A stretch of DNA of 22,140 nucleotides, taken from positions 1-22,140 of the forward strand of contig ASZN01000081.1 of the NCBI GenBank assembly GCA_000406005.1, given 5' to 3'. Source of the DNA: Candidatus Poribacteria bacterium WGA-3G. Its GTDB lineage: Bacteria > Poribacteria > WGA-4E > WGA-3G. This document shows, in pieces, positions 1 to 7,726 of this stretch (within the stretch, counting starts at the first letter, position 1; every line of letters starts with the position of its first letter). The position numbers were made by a program, and so were the translations under genes. The notes below the pieces were generated by a model. The model searched no databases. It worked only from the letters and a program-made list of their open reading frames with translations, and was not told the origin of the DNA.

Positions 1-171
1 AGTTCTTCGTGTTTTCCTAATAGGTGGGTCTCTTGGATATGCCAGTTTTTCCGTGAGGCCAGAGGTTACAGACAATTTTCCGCTAACAAATGATTTGAAA
101 TAATATAAGCGTATTTAGCCGAAATGTCAAGTGAAATTTTCATCTGAGCAGTCGCAATTCAGTTTTTCAAC

Positions 172-200
172 TTGACCGATCCATCAAGTTTTGCTATAAT
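172..200 (+). promoter_or_regulatory. sigma70-type promoter for the 288 gene
   Basis: A TTGACC box at 172-177 and a perfect TATAAT box at 195-200 are separated by 17 bases, the ideal sigma70 spacing. Transcription would start near 207, giving a leader of about 80 nt before the ATG at 288. Bases 1-171 upstream show no supported gene. This is a sequence match only. Confidence 0.7.
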
Positions 201-287
201 ATCGGCGGTTTAAGAATCGGTAAACGGTAGTGATAGAAATAAGAATCAGGTCATGTACAGCAACGAATCGATAGACTGGAGGAACCG

Positions 288-956
288 ATGCATTATTCAA
301 ATATAGTATCCGCCATACTCACGGTCGCAATGTTAACTTCCGTTGCTTCAGCCGGGGTTTGGCAGGAAAATTTCGACAATGGACTTCCCGACGGTTGGAA
401 CGCTGTCAAAGGCGAGTGGAAGATTGAGAAAGATGCTTATGCTGAGACCTCTGGCGCAGAATACGCCAAGACGATGTTCGGTGATGAAAATTGGGGAGAT
501 TACACCGTTGAAGTGGATGTGACATTGGTAAAAAATGTGAACGTGAATGCGGTGGGTGTGTTAATCCGTGCCGATACGGACGGCGACAACGGTATGCGGT
601 TCTGGATCCGCACAGACCAGCATAAATGCCAATTCTCCAGATGGAGAGAAAACCAATTTGAACACATCGTAACCCCTTTACCCGTTGACCCGGAAGTCGG
701 CGGAACCTATCGGCTTAAGGTTGTTGCAGAAGGTCATAATTATCAATGTTTCGTCGATGACGAACTCTTGTTCGAGGGAGATGATGATGCGAAATTTCGG
801 GACAGTGGACGCATCGGTTTTATTACGCATACGGCACATGTCCATTACGATAATCTAAGCATCGACGGAGCGGACATCCCCTCTTTCGCCGTCGAACCGC
901 ACGGTAAACTTGCAACGCGCTGGGGACAACTAAAAACGGACTTTAAGATTCAGTAA
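288..956 (+). CDS. secreted LamG / DUF1080-like beta-sandwich protein
   Basis: The 222-residue product starts with a signal peptide: a hydrophobic stretch at about residues 5-20 and an ASA site at 20-22, with cleavage predicted before Gly23. The mature part opens with WQENFDNGLPDGW, followed by a single domain rich in alternating beta-strand patterns (for example YTVEVDVTLV and GIRADTDG-type segments, and a late HYDNLSIDG). This layout resembles the concanavalin-like LamG and 3-keto-disaccharide hydrolase (DUF1080) folds, which usually bind or process sugars outside the cytoplasm. No catalytic residues can be assigned. The start is supported by GGAGG at 278-282, five bases before the ATG. The PhyH gene follows after 16 bases and is probably co-transcribed. 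Fold assignment is moderate; the substrate is unknown. Confidence 0.72.
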   Translation: MHYSNIVSAILTVAMLTSVASAGVWQENFDNGLPDGWNAVKGEWKIEKDAYAETSGAEYAKTMFGDENWGDYTVEVDVTLVKNVNVNAVGVLIRADTDGDNGMRFWIRTDQHKCQFSRWRENQFEHIVTPLPVDPEVGGTYRLKVVAEGHNYQCFVDDELLFEGDDDAKFRDSGRIGFITHTAHVHYDNLSIDGADIPSFAVEPHGKLATRWGQLKTDFKIQ

Positions 957-972
957 CGGATAGGAGGCAAGG

Positions 973-1821
973 ATGGTAAGTGTTGAACGTCCATCAGAAA
1001 TCGGAACACCGCGATGGAGCGGTGCACAGCAACGGCAACTCCGCTTTGCCCTTGATACCGCTGAAGTCGAGGCGTATCGGAAGAAAGGATTCCTTATCCT
1101 TCGGGATGTCTTTCAACCCGACGAGATTGAGATTTACCGTCAAGAAGCGGAACGGATTGTCGATCGCGCGCTTTCATTGAGTCGTGAATTCCAACTTGAA
1201 CCGAAATACAATCTCCGGTTCGAGATGTTGGCAGACGGTCAACCCTGGAAAATCGATCCGTTTGTCAGTATTTCGCCCCTATTTTCCGCGCTCACACGTG
1301 ACAGACGGATTATGGATCGGTTGGCATCGCTGTATGACGGCTATGAGGCAGTACTGTTCAAAGATAAACTAATCTTCAAACCGCCGGAGAGCCACGGGAA
1401 CGGACTCCATCAGGATTACAATTGGTGGCAGGGATTCCCGCACAGTCTCCTTACGGTTGCCGTCGCGCTTGACGCAAGCACGAGAGAGAACGGATGCACC
1501 GAACTCTGGACAGGCCACCGTCAAGGCTTTCTCCATGATCCCGGTTCGCTCGACAAGGGACAGATCGAACGCGAACACCTCGCAAACGAGGAACACATCC
1601 ATGTAGAGTTAGCACCGGGAGATATGGCGATCTTTACCTGTTTCACACCGCACTCGGCGGCATCCAATAAATCCGATAGTGCTCGACGAATGTTGTTCCT
1701 TAGCTACAATGACAGCAGAGACGGCGAACACTATACTTCGCACTATGAACATTTCCGTTGGTATCGAACGCGTCCAGGGCGCATGCCAGAGGTGGAACGG
1801 GAGAAGTATTATTTTCTTTAG
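973..1821 (+). CDS. phytanoyl-CoA dioxygenase (PhyH) family protein
   Basis: This 282-residue protein fits the non-haem Fe(II)/2-oxoglutarate dioxygenases of the PhyH family, whose members hydroxylate varied small molecules using oxygen and 2-oxoglutarate. The iron-binding facial triad is visible: H146 and D148 in the HQD motif, and H227 in TPHSAASN. R238/R239 shortly after are candidates for binding the 2-oxoglutarate carboxylate. The N-terminal segment (about 33-60, with KKGFLILRDVF) is the usual family opening, and length is typical. AGGAGG at 962-967, five bases before the ATG, fixes the start. It lies 16 bases after the secreted beta-sandwich gene and probably shares its promoter. The substrate cannot be read from sequence; cytoplasmic location is inferred from the absence of a signal peptide. 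Confidence 0.87.
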   Translation: MVSVERPSEIGTPRWSGAQQRQLRFALDTAEVEAYRKKGFLILRDVFQPDEIEIYRQEAERIVDRALSLSREFQLEPKYNLRFEMLADGQPWKIDPFVSISPLFSALTRDRRIMDRLASLYDGYEAVLFKDKLIFKPPESHGNGLHQDYNWWQGFPHSLLTVAVALDASTRENGCTELWTGHRQGFLHDPGSLDKGQIEREHLANEEHIHVELAPGDMAIFTCFTPHSAASNKSDSARRMLFLSYNDSRDGEHYTSHYEHFRWYRTRPGRMPEVEREKYYFL

Positions 1822-1827
1822 TCCCGA

Positions 1828-1856
1828 TTGACAACCAGACAAAAATTTGGTATTAT
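1828..1856 (+). promoter_or_regulatory. sigma70-type promoter for the second PhyH gene
   Basis: A perfect TTGACA at 1828-1833 and TATTAT at 1851-1856 are 17 bases apart. The -35 box begins only seven bases after the stop codon of the first PhyH gene, so the second PhyH gene can be transcribed on its own. An overlapping TATACT at 1854-1859 is a less well-spaced alternative -10. Confidence 0.7.
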
Positions 1857-1905
1857 ACTTGACGATACGAACTTCTGACTCTCTAAAAGAAACGAGGACG
1901 TTTTG

Positions 1906-2736
1906 ATGCCAATTACGGATGCAATGCCGGAACTCAAGCGGAAACTTCAGTTTTTTCCGGTTGAAAACGAGAATCCATCAACGTTAACACGTGCCCAAAT
2001 CGAGCATTTCAATGAAAACGGGTTTATCTCACCGTTGGATGTCTTTTCTGAGGCAGAGATCGCAGAACACCGCGCCTATTTCGACCAACTCATGGAAAAA
2101 GCACTCGCAGCAGGAATGAATAGCTACTCCATCAACGGGTGGCACACCACCTGCACCGGTCTCCACGATCTGGTTACAGAAGATCGAATCCTGGACTATG
2201 TGCAAGATCTGCTCGGTGAAACGCTGATCTGTTGGGGAACACACTACTTCTGCAAGATGCCGGGTGACGTGAAGCAGGTGAGCTGGCACCAGGATGCCTC
2301 CTATTGGCCCCTCTCCCCAAGCAAAACTGTTACCGTGTGGCTCGCGATTGACGATGCTGCCGTCGAAAACGGTGCGATGACGGTTATTCCGAAATCGCAT
2401 CTGCACGGTCAGATCGCATTTGAGCGGAGTACTACTGAGGAGAAAAATGTGCTGGGGCAGACGGTCCATGAAGCACCACAATACGGCGACGCACCGCATC
2501 CATTTGAAATGAGAGCCGGACAGATGTCGTTGCATTCGGACCTACTGTTGCACGGTTCCGAACCGAACACTTCGGATCGACGGCGTTGCGGGTTGACGAT
2601 GCGGTTCGTGCCGCCGGATGTCCACGCCGCAAACAATTGGAACCAACGCGCCATCGTCGCCAGAGGCAACGATCCGAGTGGACATTGGGTTCATAACTCC
2701 CGTCCAACCGAGGATAAAATTCCGACACGACAGTAA
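1906..2736 (+). CDS. phytanoyl-CoA dioxygenase (PhyH) family protein
   Basis: This second PhyH-type Fe(II)/2-oxoglutarate dioxygenase has 276 residues. It carries SWHQDASYWPL, with H128 and D130 as two iron ligands, and the distal H216 in LLLHGSEPN, followed by R225-R227 for 2-oxoglutarate. The stretch VWLAIDDAAVENGAMTVIP is a strong family hallmark. I chose the ATG at 1906 over an overlapping TTG at 1903 because GAGGA at 1894-1898 is correctly spaced from the ATG. It has its own promoter. The membrane-protein gene starts 27 bases downstream. It differs from the preceding PhyH protein over most of its length, so the two are probably separate paralogues with different substrates rather than a recent duplication. 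Confidence 0.9.
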   Translation: MPITDAMPELKRKLQFFPVENENPSTLTRAQIEHFNENGFISPLDVFSEAEIAEHRAYFDQLMEKALAAGMNSYSINGWHTTCTGLHDLVTEDRILDYVQDLLGETLICWGTHYFCKMPGDVKQVSWHQDASYWPLSPSKTVTVWLAIDDAAVENGAMTVIPKSHLHGQIAFERSTTEEKNVLGQTVHEAPQYGDAPHPFEMRAGQMSLHSDLLLHGSEPNTSDRRRCGLTMRFVPPDVHAANNWNQRAIVARGNDPSGHWVHNSRPTEDKIPTRQ

Positions 2737-2763
2737 AGTTTTTGGAGGGGTTCACCCAACATA

Positions 2764-3861
2764 ATGTTTCCACGACGACTTATCTACGCTGCGATTTCAA
2801 TCAGTAGTGCCGCCTGTTTTGTGTTGTTCGGCTATGAGTTTATCCGTGCCGTGTCCACTTCGTTATTTATTCATGCTTATGGTGCAGAAAATCTCTCGCG
2901 TGGCATGGTAGCGATCTTTCCGAGTATGATTGTGCTGCTGTACTGCTATGGTCGGCTACTCTCGTGGCAGGGTGCGACGCGTGCGTTAGCAGTATCCTCG
3001 CTTTTTTTCGCTGTTTTAATCCTCGGATGCTATGCGATGCTTGTCCGCGGTATGCATTTCGCTGCAGCTATCATCTATGTGTTCCGTGAAGCGTATATCG
3101 TGATCGTCATCGAGCAGTTCTGGTCGTTTGTCAACAGCGTCCTAACGACTGAACAGGCGAAACGAATTAACGGACCCTTCTGCGCTATCGCTTCTCTCGG
3201 TTCATTTGCCGGCGGCATGCTGGTGAGCAAATGGGCAACCGTGTTAGGCTCCGAAGCGTTATTGCTATTCACAGCAGGGTCCCTCGTTCCGACGGCGGTT
3301 CTCGGTGTAATTGCTTACAAGTTCGGTGGTGAACCGAAACCGAGCGAAGAAGAAGCGGGGGGTAGACTTGGACACATCGGTATAAGAACGCTCTTTCGTT
3401 CCAGATATCTGGTCTTTATCGGTATTTTGATTATAAGCACACAAGTGGTGTCCACTGTGCTAGATCTTCGGCTTAACTTACTGGCAGAACTGGAAAGACC
3501 GGATACGGATATGCGTACGGCATTTTACGGTGCAGTGTATGGGAATCTCGCACTGGCCGCTGGGATTTTGCAATTGGTGGTTGTGCCGCTTGCCCTTAGG
3601 TTTATCCCATTGCCTTATATTCATCTCAGCATTCCGATAGTTCACTTCGTCAGTAGTCTTGTTTTGACGAGGTCTCCATCACTTCAAACTGGGGCGGCTG
3701 CATACATGATTTTTAAAGCTTTGGATTATTCGATTTTCCGAGCCGGGAAAGAATTGTTCTATATGCCGCTCTCGTACGACTCACGCTATCGTGCAAAGCA
3801 GGTTATTGATTCGTTTGGATATCGCTCCTCTAAGAGTGGGAGTGCCAGCGTAATTGAATGA
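2764..3861 (+). CDS. Npt1/Npt2-like membrane transporter, 3' end cut off by an insertion sequence
   Basis: The 365-residue reading frame encodes a polytopic membrane protein with roughly ten hydrophobic helices. The late segment FRAGKELFYMPLSYDSRYRA followed by KQVIDSFGYR closely resembles the conserved region of the Npt1/Npt2 (NTT, ATP/ADP translocase-like) family and its MFS-like bacterial relatives. Whether this member carries nucleotides is unknown; many relatives have no known substrate. The frame ends in a TGA formed by one target base (3859) and the first two bases of the inserted element. If the element is removed together with one target repeat, reading continues without a break to TAA at 5125-5127, giving 410 residues. 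The lost 45 residues include a hydrophobic helix, so the present product lacks its last membrane segment. GGAGGGG at 2744-2750 is the likely ribosome site, at long spacing (13 nt). Confidence 0.8.
   Translation: MFPRRLIYAAISISSAACFVLFGYEFIRAVSTSLFIHAYGAENLSRGMVAIFPSMIVLLYCYGRLLSWQGATRALAVSSLFFAVLILGCYAMLVRGMHFAAAIIYVFREAYIVIVIEQFWSFVNSVLTTEQAKRINGPFCAIASLGSFAGGMLVSKWATVLGSEALLLFTAGSLVPTAVLGVIAYKFGGEPKPSEEEAGGRLGHIGIRTLFRSRYLVFIGILIISTQVVSTVLDLRLNLLAELERPDTDMRTAFYGAVYGNLALAAGILQLVVVPLALRFIPLPYIHLSIPIVHFVSSLVLTRSPSLQTGAAAYMIFKALDYSIFRAGKELFYMPLSYDSRYRAKQVIDSFGYRSSKSGSASVIE
3852..3859. repeat. target site duplication, left copy
   Basis: AATTGAAT sits directly against the left end of the insertion sequence and is repeated exactly at 4983-4990 against the right end. 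The 8-bp duplication marks a true transposition event. Confidence 0.93.
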
Positions 3862-3876
3862 GGGTGTTTCATAAAT
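3860..3876 (+). repeat. left terminal inverted repeat of the insertion sequence
   Basis: The 17 bases GAGGGTGTTTCATAAAT are the exact reverse complement of 4966-4982. The first two bases (GA) complete the TGA stop that truncates the host transporter frame. Confidence 0.93.
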
Positions 3877-3957
3877 AATAGTTGCCAAAAGTCAGGATAA
3901 AGGGTACTCTTTGAATTAATTTTTTAGCACTAAGAAATTAGTTTCAAGGAGATACCC

Positions 3958-4956
3958 ATGAAATATCCTGACAGGATAGAGTATATCACATTTCTTTTTT
4001 CGTTGTTAGATGAGTTTTTAGCGACTCAAGAAAACGTTTCAAAAAGAGGAAGACCACAAAAGTATCCGGATGCTTCTCTCATCGTTTTTTATGCCGTTAT
4101 GGCACTCAAGGGGATTACCGCTATGCGCTCACAACAAGATTACTTATTTCACCATCCGCTCTACCTCGAAAGATGTCAACTCCCGGCGTGTCCGTCTCAT
4201 GTGACACTCGGACGCAGATACAAAGCATTAACACCGACACTCGAAGCCTTCACGGAATACGTCGCAGCATGGCATCTAACTAATGGCGGATACTTTCTCC
4301 AAGAAGTCGTTTATGAAGATAAGAGTTTGTTCAAAGCCGCGGGGCCCGTCTGGCATCAGAAGGATCGCCTCAACAATGAGATACCCAAAGGCTTACGGGG
4401 CGTTGATATAACTGCCACTTGGTCGAAAAGTGGGTATCACGGATGGGTCTATGGATACGGACTCCATCTCACCGCCACTCGCAGTGGTTTCCCCGTCATG
4501 TTTCAGGTGCTCCCCGCTAACGTCAATGAACGCAACGTCTTAGATACCAAGAAAGAAAAACTCATTGACCGAGGCACGCGGTGCATCGTTGCTGATAACG
4601 GGTACGTCGATAAAAAACGCGCCACGGCTTTCGCCGAAGTCGACGTGCTTTTGTTGACTCCCAAGACGACCTTAGATGAAGCCGATGCCCTCTTGGGGGC
4701 AGACCCCCTCTATACAGCAACACAAGTCGCAACATACCAAGGGGCACGAAAGATAGCCATTGAACCCGTCTTTGATTTGTTGAGCAAACTCTTGTCGATC
4801 ACAGGGCAGCATAAACCTTTACCGGTGCGGGGCTTGGCATATGTTTCTACTTTTTTGGGAATCGGTATCCTACTTTTGCAGGTATCAATGTTAATGAATC
4901 TCCGATGCCGGATACCTACACGAAATGTTTCTTACATTAAAACCTGTTTTCGATGA
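3958..4956 (+). CDS. DDE transposase of the insertion sequence
   Basis: The 332-residue protein cuts and joins the ends of its own element. The catalytic acidic residues appear as D121 (YEDKSLF), D213 (IVADNGYVD) and E269 (ARKIAIEPVFD), the last inside a pattern similar to the Y-R-E-K signature of IS4-type transposases. The N-terminal region (about 1-100) is probably the DNA-binding part, with KRGRPQKYPD near residue 30. The frame is uninterrupted and ends 26 bases before the right end of the element. AAGGAG at 3946-3951, six bases before the ATG, is an excellent ribosome site. Family-level naming is uncertain; a DDE_Tnp_1-type domain is my best match. Confidence 0.9.
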   Translation: MKYPDRIEYITFLFSLLDEFLATQENVSKRGRPQKYPDASLIVFYAVMALKGITAMRSQQDYLFHHPLYLERCQLPACPSHVTLGRRYKALTPTLEAFTEYVAAWHLTNGGYFLQEVVYEDKSLFKAAGPVWHQKDRLNNEIPKGLRGVDITATWSKSGYHGWVYGYGLHLTATRSGFPVMFQVLPANVNERNVLDTKKEKLIDRGTRCIVADNGYVDKKRATAFAEVDVLLLTPKTTLDEADALLGADPLYTATQVATYQGARKIAIEPVFDLLSKLLSITGQHKPLPVRGLAYVSTFLGIGILLLQVSMLMNLRCRIPTRNVSYIKTCFR

Positions 4957-4965
4957 AAAATAACC

Positions 4966-4982
4966 ATTTATGAAACACCCTC
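4966..4982 (-). repeat. right terminal inverted repeat of the insertion sequence
   Basis: ATTTATGAAACACCCTC is the exact reverse complement of the left end at 3860-3876. Confidence 0.93.
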
Positions 4983-4990
4983 AATTGAAT
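4983..4990. repeat. target site duplication, right copy
   Basis: AATTGAAT repeats 3852-3859 exactly, immediately after the right inverted repeat. Confidence 0.93.
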
Positions 4991-5127
4991 TGGTGAGGTT
5001 GCGCGTAGGGACAATCGTAGGTACCGGATACTCCATTACGGTTATGGTAATAGCGGTGTTGTGGGCACCGATCGCTTTCAGTTTGGCACTGGCATATCAG
5101 AAACTGGTAAACACGGAAGAGACGTAA
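4983..5127 (+). pseudogene. detached 3' end of the Npt1/Npt2-like transporter gene
   Basis: Read in the frame set by the upstream fragment, this piece continues the transporter as LVRLRVGTIVGTGYS and then a hydrophobic helix (VMVIAVLWAPIAFSLALAY), ending NTEET and TAA at 5125-5127. It has no start or ribosome site of its own and is separated from the rest of the gene by the insertion sequence. It is evidence that the intact gene ran 2764-5127 before insertion, coding 410 residues. Confidence 0.88.
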
Positions 5128-5155
5128 ACGTTGAGCAGATTCTAACATAACCTAC

Positions 5156-5182
5156 GCAGGCGGGGTTTCAAACCCCGCCTGC
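5156..5182. repeat. perfect 13-bp palindrome between converging genes
   Basis: GCAGGCGGGGTTT at 5156-5168 is followed by one base and its exact reverse complement at 5170-5182. It lies between the transporter remnant and the end of the convergent E1 beta gene. It could act as a two-way transcription stop, but there is no T-tract on either side, so it may instead be a dispersed palindromic repeat like the one at 17040-17068. Confidence 0.8.
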
Positions 5183-5225
5183 AGTGCTTATACCGTGAGA
5201 AAATAGATGCATCCGTTCTAATAAT

Positions 5226-6209
5226 TCAAATCTCATAACGGACGAGCTTCCGTGCTGCGTCGACAATCTGCTCTGCGTTCGGAATAACGAAGTTCTCCAT
5301 CACCGGGGCAAACGGAACAGGCACCGGCATCGCTGCGACCCGCTCAATCGGTGCATCGAGGTAATCAAACGCCTCACGCACCACAAGCGCGGCAATCTCC
5401 GCACCGAACCCCGCCCGACCAACTGCCTCGTGCGCGATGAGCAGCCGATTCGTTTTCTTCACGGAGTCAAGGATACTGTCTTTGTCGAGCGGCATCAGCG
5501 TTCTCGGATCGATAACTTCAGCAGAGATGCCTTCGTCGGCAAGTGTGTCTGCGGCGATCAGCGCGTTCAGAACCATCCGTGATGTCGCGAGAATCGTGAT
5601 GTCCTCACCTTCACGTTTGACATCCGCGACACCCAACGGAATCGTATATTCTTCCTCGGGAATCTCGCCTTCTTCTGTATAGAGGAGTTTATGTTCGATG
5701 AACATGATCGGGTTGTCATCTCGGATGGCTGTTTTCAGTAACCCTTTTGCGTCGTAAGGTGTAGAAGGCATCACGACGAGCAGTCCTGGGATATGCACGA
5801 ACCACGCTTCGAGGCTCTGCGCGTGCTGTGCTGCAGAGGATCGACCGGCACCGCCCTGCGTCCGAATCACGAGCGGCACATCCAGCTGCCCACCGACCAT
5901 ATAACGGATCTTCGCAACTTGGTTCACGATCTGGTCCATACCGACCGCTGTGAAGTCAATGTACATCAACTCAGCGACCGGACGCATCCCTGTAACCGCC
6001 GCACCGAGCGCGGTTCCGATAATCGCGGCTTCCGAAATCGGTGTGTTTCGGATGCGATCTTTCCCGAAGTCTTTGAACAGTCCGTCCGTTACTTTATAGG
6101 CACCACCGTACTCGGCGATGTCTTCACCCATCAGAAAGACCGCGTCGTCGCGTTCCATCTCTTCCGCTAACGCTTCCTTAAGCGCGTCGCGATACGTAAT
6201 CGTCTTCAT
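5226..6209 (-). CDS. pdhB: 2-oxoacid (pyruvate-type) dehydrogenase E1 component, beta subunit
   Basis: The 327-residue protein is a full-length E1 beta chain, which together with an alpha chain decarboxylates a 2-oxoacid on thiamine diphosphate and passes the acyl group to E2. Family hallmarks are GEDIAEYGGAYKVTDGL with E29, PISEAAIIGTALGAA, the MDQIVNQVAKIRYM segment and the QHAQSLEAW motif with H129. The pyrimidine-binding domain covers about residues 4-180 and the transketolase C-terminal domain about 200-320. No E1 alpha, E2 or E3 gene is in the window; the neighbour upstream is an aminotransferase. Pyruvate, branched-chain oxoacid or acetoin substrates cannot be told apart, so the symbol is provisional. 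The ATG follows a 61-nt leader that recurs elsewhere in the window; AAGG in it is a weak, distant ribosome site. Confidence 0.9.
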   Translation of the reverse strand: MKTITYRDALKEALAEEMERDDAVFLMGEDIAEYGGAYKVTDGLFKDFGKDRIRNTPISEAAIIGTALGAAVTGMRPVAELMYIDFTAVGMDQIVNQVAKIRYMVGGQLDVPLVIRTQGGAGRSSAAQHAQSLEAWFVHIPGLLVVMPSTPYDAKGLLKTAIRDDNPIMFIEHKLLYTEEGEIPEEEYTIPLGVADVKREGEDITILATSRMVLNALIAADTLADEGISAEVIDPRTLMPLDKDSILDSVKKTNRLLIAHEAVGRAGFGAEIAALVVREAFDYLDAPIERVAAMPVPVPFAPVMENFVIPNAEQIVDAARKLVRYEI

Positions 6210-6270
6210 TTTTTTACTTTACCTTGCGGTTCGGTGAGGTGAGTTGAACAACCAACGAACCTCTCCGTAG
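6210..6270 (-). promoter_or_regulatory. 61-nt recurrent leader, copy A, abutting the E1 beta ATG
   Basis: Read on the minus strand, the leader starts CTACGGAGAGG, contains the block CCTCACCGAACCGCAAGG and ends in an A-rich stretch directly against the ATG. By eye it matches the leader at 18370-18430 at 46 of 61 positions without gaps, and at 27 of 30 across positions 31-60. Each copy is exactly 61 nt long up to the ATG. The middle part (positions 11-29) is variable. Function unknown: it may be a translation leader, an RNA regulator or the end of a dispersed repeat. Confidence 0.75.
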
Positions 6271-6317
6271 AGCCGCCCTCCATTTCATTACGGGCTAAGG
6301 TTTAGGTTTAAAAGTTT

Positions 6318-7664
6318 TTACAACGCCTTTTCCGTCTTCAGCCATTCGAGTGTCTGCACAAACGCTGCAACAGTTACCGTGATGTCGTCGTCCGTATGTG
6401 CTGCCGTTGTCATCCCACCATTACTGGCGAGGTCAATACCGTTCAGCAACAGACCACACCGGAGACGCTCCAACATATCAGGATCACTGTTGCCTTTCAG
6501 TTTCCGATAATCCCACGTATATGGATCGAAATCGGAGGCACGAACATCTTTTTCGCCGTGTCCGACGAGGAGTCTAATCCCCGAAAATTCGCCGTAAACC
6601 ACCCAGTCAAGTCCGTAATCATCAATAACGGCGTTGAGTTCTGTGCGAAGCCGTGCTGCGGTCCGATTCGCCTGTTTGTGAGGTTCGCCTGTCTTGACGA
6701 TACTGAGCATAGCGATCCCTGCAGCAGCAGAGAGCGGATTCGCATTGAAAGTGCCGGGGTGCGGCATTTTCAAGCCGTCGCGTTCCGATTTCATTGAGAT
6801 GAGTTCGAGAACCTCCGTTTTACCGACAAGCGCGCCGCCGGGGAGTCCGCCTGCCAAAATCTTTGCCAGCGTCGTCATGTCCGGTGTAACGTTGTAATGC
6901 GCTTGCGCGCCGCCGGGTGCAACCCGAAATCCAGTAATAACCTCATCAAAGATCAATAGGACACCGTACGCTTCTGTCAATTCACGGAGCTGCTTTAAAA
7001 ACGTTCCGTTCGTCGGCACAATACCGAAAGAGGCACCCGTCGGTTCGAGGATAATACACGCGATGTCTTTGTCTGTTTTCAATAACGTTTCAACAGCGTC
7101 AATATCGTTCGGCGGACATAACAGCGTTGTGTCTTTTGTCTCCTGAGGGATCCCCGGAACACTCATATCAAAAGGTGGGTATGCGCCTAAGATGAGGCTA
7201 TCGTGCCAACCGTGGAAATGCCCGGTGAATTTCAGCACCTTATTTTTCCCTGTATAAGTACGCGCGAGGCGGATCGCCATCAGTGTCGCTTCCGTACCAG
7301 AACTGACAAAACGAATACGTTCTGCTGACGGTATCAGCTGCGTCACGAGCGAACCCCACTCCAATTCCAGCGGATGACAGGCACCGTAATGTGTGCCCCG
7401 GTGCATCTGCGCCGTTACCGCTTCCACAATTTCTGGCGGATTATGTCCAAGGAGCAGCGCACCGTGTCCCGCCCAATAGTCAATGAATTCCTTACCATCG
7501 AGTCCCCATTTTTTTGAACCATCGGCACGCGTGATATAGATCGGAAACGGAGACATATATCGACCGTCGTGTGTTACACCGTCCGGAAACAGGTGGTTCG
7601 CCGCTTGCGCCATTTCTCTGTCTTTTGCAAAGGTTTTTTGATAACGCTCTAAAATGGTGTGCAT
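6318..7664 (-). CDS. class III PLP aminotransferase, glutamate-1-semialdehyde aminomutase-like
   Basis: The 448-residue protein belongs to the class III aminotransferase fold family. It shows SSGTEATLMAIRLAR (phosphate binding), FDEVITGFR with the PLP-contacting Asp, and TTLAKILAGGLPGGALVGK with the Schiff-base lysine K268. These last two motifs are close to HemL (glutamate-1-semialdehyde aminomutase), which makes 5-aminolevulinate. However, the segment after FTGHFHGWHDSLILGA differs from the usual HemL YHGH region, the protein is slightly longer than typical HemL, and no other haem gene is nearby. A different aminotransferase substrate is therefore as likely. GAGG at 7671-7674, six bases before the ATG, supports the start. 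The gene sits 108 bases upstream of the E1 beta gene on the same strand. Confidence 0.85.
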   Translation of the reverse strand: MHTILERYQKTFAKDREMAQAANHLFPDGVTHDGRYMSPFPIYITRADGSKKWGLDGKEFIDYWAGHGALLLGHNPPEIVEAVTAQMHRGTHYGACHPLELEWGSLVTQLIPSAERIRFVSSGTEATLMAIRLARTYTGKNKVLKFTGHFHGWHDSLILGAYPPFDMSVPGIPQETKDTTLLCPPNDIDAVETLLKTDKDIACIILEPTGASFGIVPTNGTFLKQLRELTEAYGVLLIFDEVITGFRVAPGGAQAHYNVTPDMTTLAKILAGGLPGGALVGKTEVLELISMKSERDGLKMPHPGTFNANPLSAAAGIAMLSIVKTGEPHKQANRTAARLRTELNAVIDDYGLDWVVYGEFSGIRLLVGHGEKDVRASDFDPYTWDYRKLKGNSDPDMLERLRCGLLLNGIDLASNGGMTTAAHTDDDITVTVAAFVQTLEWLKTEKAL

Positions 7665-7699
7665 CTTTTTCCTCGCTGTTTAGAGAGATTCTGAAGAAG

Positions 7700-7708
7700 A
7701 TTATATCA
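7700..7708 (-). promoter_or_regulatory. extended -10 promoter for the aminotransferase gene
   Basis: On the minus strand TGATATAAT combines a perfect -10 box with the TGn extension. No good -35 box is seen at 16-18 bases. It would give a leader of about 30 nt that includes the GAGG ribosome site. Confidence 0.55.
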
Positions 7709-7726
7709 TATTTCCGTTTTATTCGC

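Larger units (their letters stand above)
3860..4982 (+). mobile_element. complete insertion sequence, 1123 bp, single DDE transposase
   Basis: The element has perfect 17-bp terminal inverted repeats: GAGGGTGTTTCATAAAT at 3860-3876 and its reverse complement at 4966-4982. It is flanked by an 8-bp direct repeat, AATTGAAT. It carries one intact transposase gene at 3958-4956. Ends, duplication and transposase are all intact and the target gene can be reconstructed base-for-base, so the insertion looks recent and the element may still be active. The IS family cannot be assigned with certainty; it belongs broadly with IS4/IS5-type DDE elements. Confidence 0.95.

Noticed and set aside
1..60. Possible start of a minus-strand gene running off the left edge
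   Set aside because: A short open frame exists, but there is no ATG or GTG with a ribosome site, and no recognisable protein sequence.
2029..2535. A 168-residue minus-strand reading frame inside the second PhyH gene
   Set aside because: The plus-strand frame has clear family motifs; the antisense frame has none and no ribosome site.
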